Assembly: GCA_017628595.1 (NCBI GenBank)
Contig: JAGBYV010000157.1
Location: 1-6,134 of the forward strand
Direction: 5' to 3'
DNA from: Alistipes sp.
Lineage (GTDB): Bacteria; Bacteroidota; Bacteroidia; Bacteroidales; Rikenellaceae
Length of the DNA: 6,134 nucleotides
Positions 5,715 through 6,134 of the stretch are shown here, in pieces. The stretch's first letter is position 1, and each line of letters opens with the position of its first letter. The translations under genes and the position numbers were made by a program. A model generated the notes under the pieces. That model was given only the letters and a program-made list of their open reading frames with translations, searched no databases and had not been told where the DNA came from.

Positions 5715-6134
5715 ATGAGTACAACCTGTCATATGCAATCACGCAACACGATCCACCGCGGATCGTGCCTTATGTTGCGTATGGCCTTGATTGCACTCGC
5801 GATCATACTCTGCCCACTCGTTGATGCATCGGCACAGAGCCGTCGTCGTGGCAAGACACAGCAGGTTGAGGGTGGTATGCTGATACACCGCCTTGATTCT
5901 CTGGAGCAGGCACGCGCCGATTCGATTGCAAATGTACCCGACGAACTCAAGCGCCTAAGCGAAAAACAGGCCAAGCAGTTCGCCGACTCTGTAGCTCGTG
6001 AGGCACGCCGCAAGGCCCGCGCCAAGGAGCTGGGACGTTTGGACGAGAACGGCAACATCATCCCACGCGAAAAATGGTTTGGCGACTCACTTTCACTCTC
6101 GCGCATGACTATTGCATCGGCCATTCTGCCGGGA
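5715..6134 (+). CDS. DUF5683-type exported/membrane protein, N-terminal part, truncated by window edge
   Basis: The 140 visible codons are open to the right edge. A hydrophobic segment (about residues 23-35, MALIALAIILCPL) followed by ASAQ looks like a signal peptide. Then come RRR, a Gln/Ala/Arg/Lys/Asp-rich, probably helical stretch (about 55-107) and WFGDSLSLSRMTIASAILPG (121-140). This last block matches the start of the DUF5683 domain, often found directly after parB in Bacteroidota; the family has no assigned function, and the linkage suggests only a possible envelope or cell-cycle role. The start is uncertain. The ATG at 5715 is 9 bases after the parB stop, but the ATG at 5733 or at 5772 would also work, and 5772 gives the most typical signal peptide length. 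A strong quasi-palindrome (5734-5795) overlaps these start candidates. Confidence 0.75.
   Translation, partial: MSTTCHMQSRNTIHRGSCLMLRMALIALAIILCPLVDASAQSRRRGKTQQVEGGMLIHRLDSLEQARADSIANVPDELKRLSEKQAKQFADSVAREARRKARAKELGRLDENGNIIPREKWFGDSLSLSRMTIASAILPG
5734..5795. repeat. Nested quasi-palindrome over the start of the DUF5683-type gene
   Basis: Three consecutive blocks on the left pair exactly with three blocks on the right: TGCAATC (5734-5740) with GATTGCA (5789-5795), ACGCAA (5741-5746) with TTGCGT (5775-5780), and CACGATCC (5747-5754) with GGATCGTG (5760-5767). The loop is ACCGC (5755-5759). This makes 21 bp with no unpaired base on the left arm and two insertions on the right, CCTTATG (5768-5774) and ATGGCCTT (5781-5788). 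No T-run follows, so it is not a standard terminator. As RNA it could fold over candidate start codons at 5772 and 5781. Confidence 0.75.

Noticed and set aside
5741..5780. Inverted repeat near the parB end as a parS site or parB terminator
   Set aside because: The sequence does not resemble the TGTTTCACGTGAAACA consensus, and no T-run follows on either strand, so it is reported only as a quasi-palindrome.

Overview
The window looks like a chromosomal segment of a Bacteroidota bacterium, most likely order Bacteroidales. An Alistipes/Rikenellaceae-type genome is possible, but that is an inference from gene style and a fairly GC-rich coding sequence. The evidence is threefold: promoter-like TAnnTTTG boxes of the Bacteroidota type, no strong Shine-Dalgarno sequences, and a typical Bacteroidota gene set (OstA-like protein, SurA-type parvulin proteins, and ParA-ParB followed by a DUF5683-type protein). 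Nothing suggests a phage, plasmid, insertion sequence, CRISPR array or recent transfer.

Left part (1-3888, minus strand). Read in the direction of transcription, the order is a CPBP/CAAX-type membrane protease (2986-3888), a predicted lipoprotein related to the SurA/PrsA chaperone region (2062-2928), a SurA-like periplasmic protein with two parvulin domains (550-1971), and the N-terminal 179 codons of an OstA-like (LptA-type) exported protein that runs off the left edge (1-538). The last three form an envelope-biogenesis set: two exported folding factors and a lipopolysaccharide-transport-like protein.

Middle (3889-4064). This AT-rich 176-base divergent intergenic region carries one promoter-like box facing each way. 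The long parA leader contains a small hairpin followed by six T residues and a competing upstream pairing partner.

Right part (4065-6134, plus strand). parA (soj) and parB (spo0J) are 3 bases apart and encode the chromosome-partitioning ATPase and the CTP-dependent parS-binding clamp. Nine bases after parB begins a DUF5683-type exported or membrane protein that runs off the right edge. No parS-like 16-base palindrome is visible in the window.

The gene content is ordinary for the group. The most unusual sequence signal is a 62-base quasi-palindrome (5734-5795) over the start region of the DUF5683-type gene. Its 21-base left arm is fully complementary to three consecutive blocks of the right arm, and the two unpaired insertions on the right each contain an in-frame ATG.
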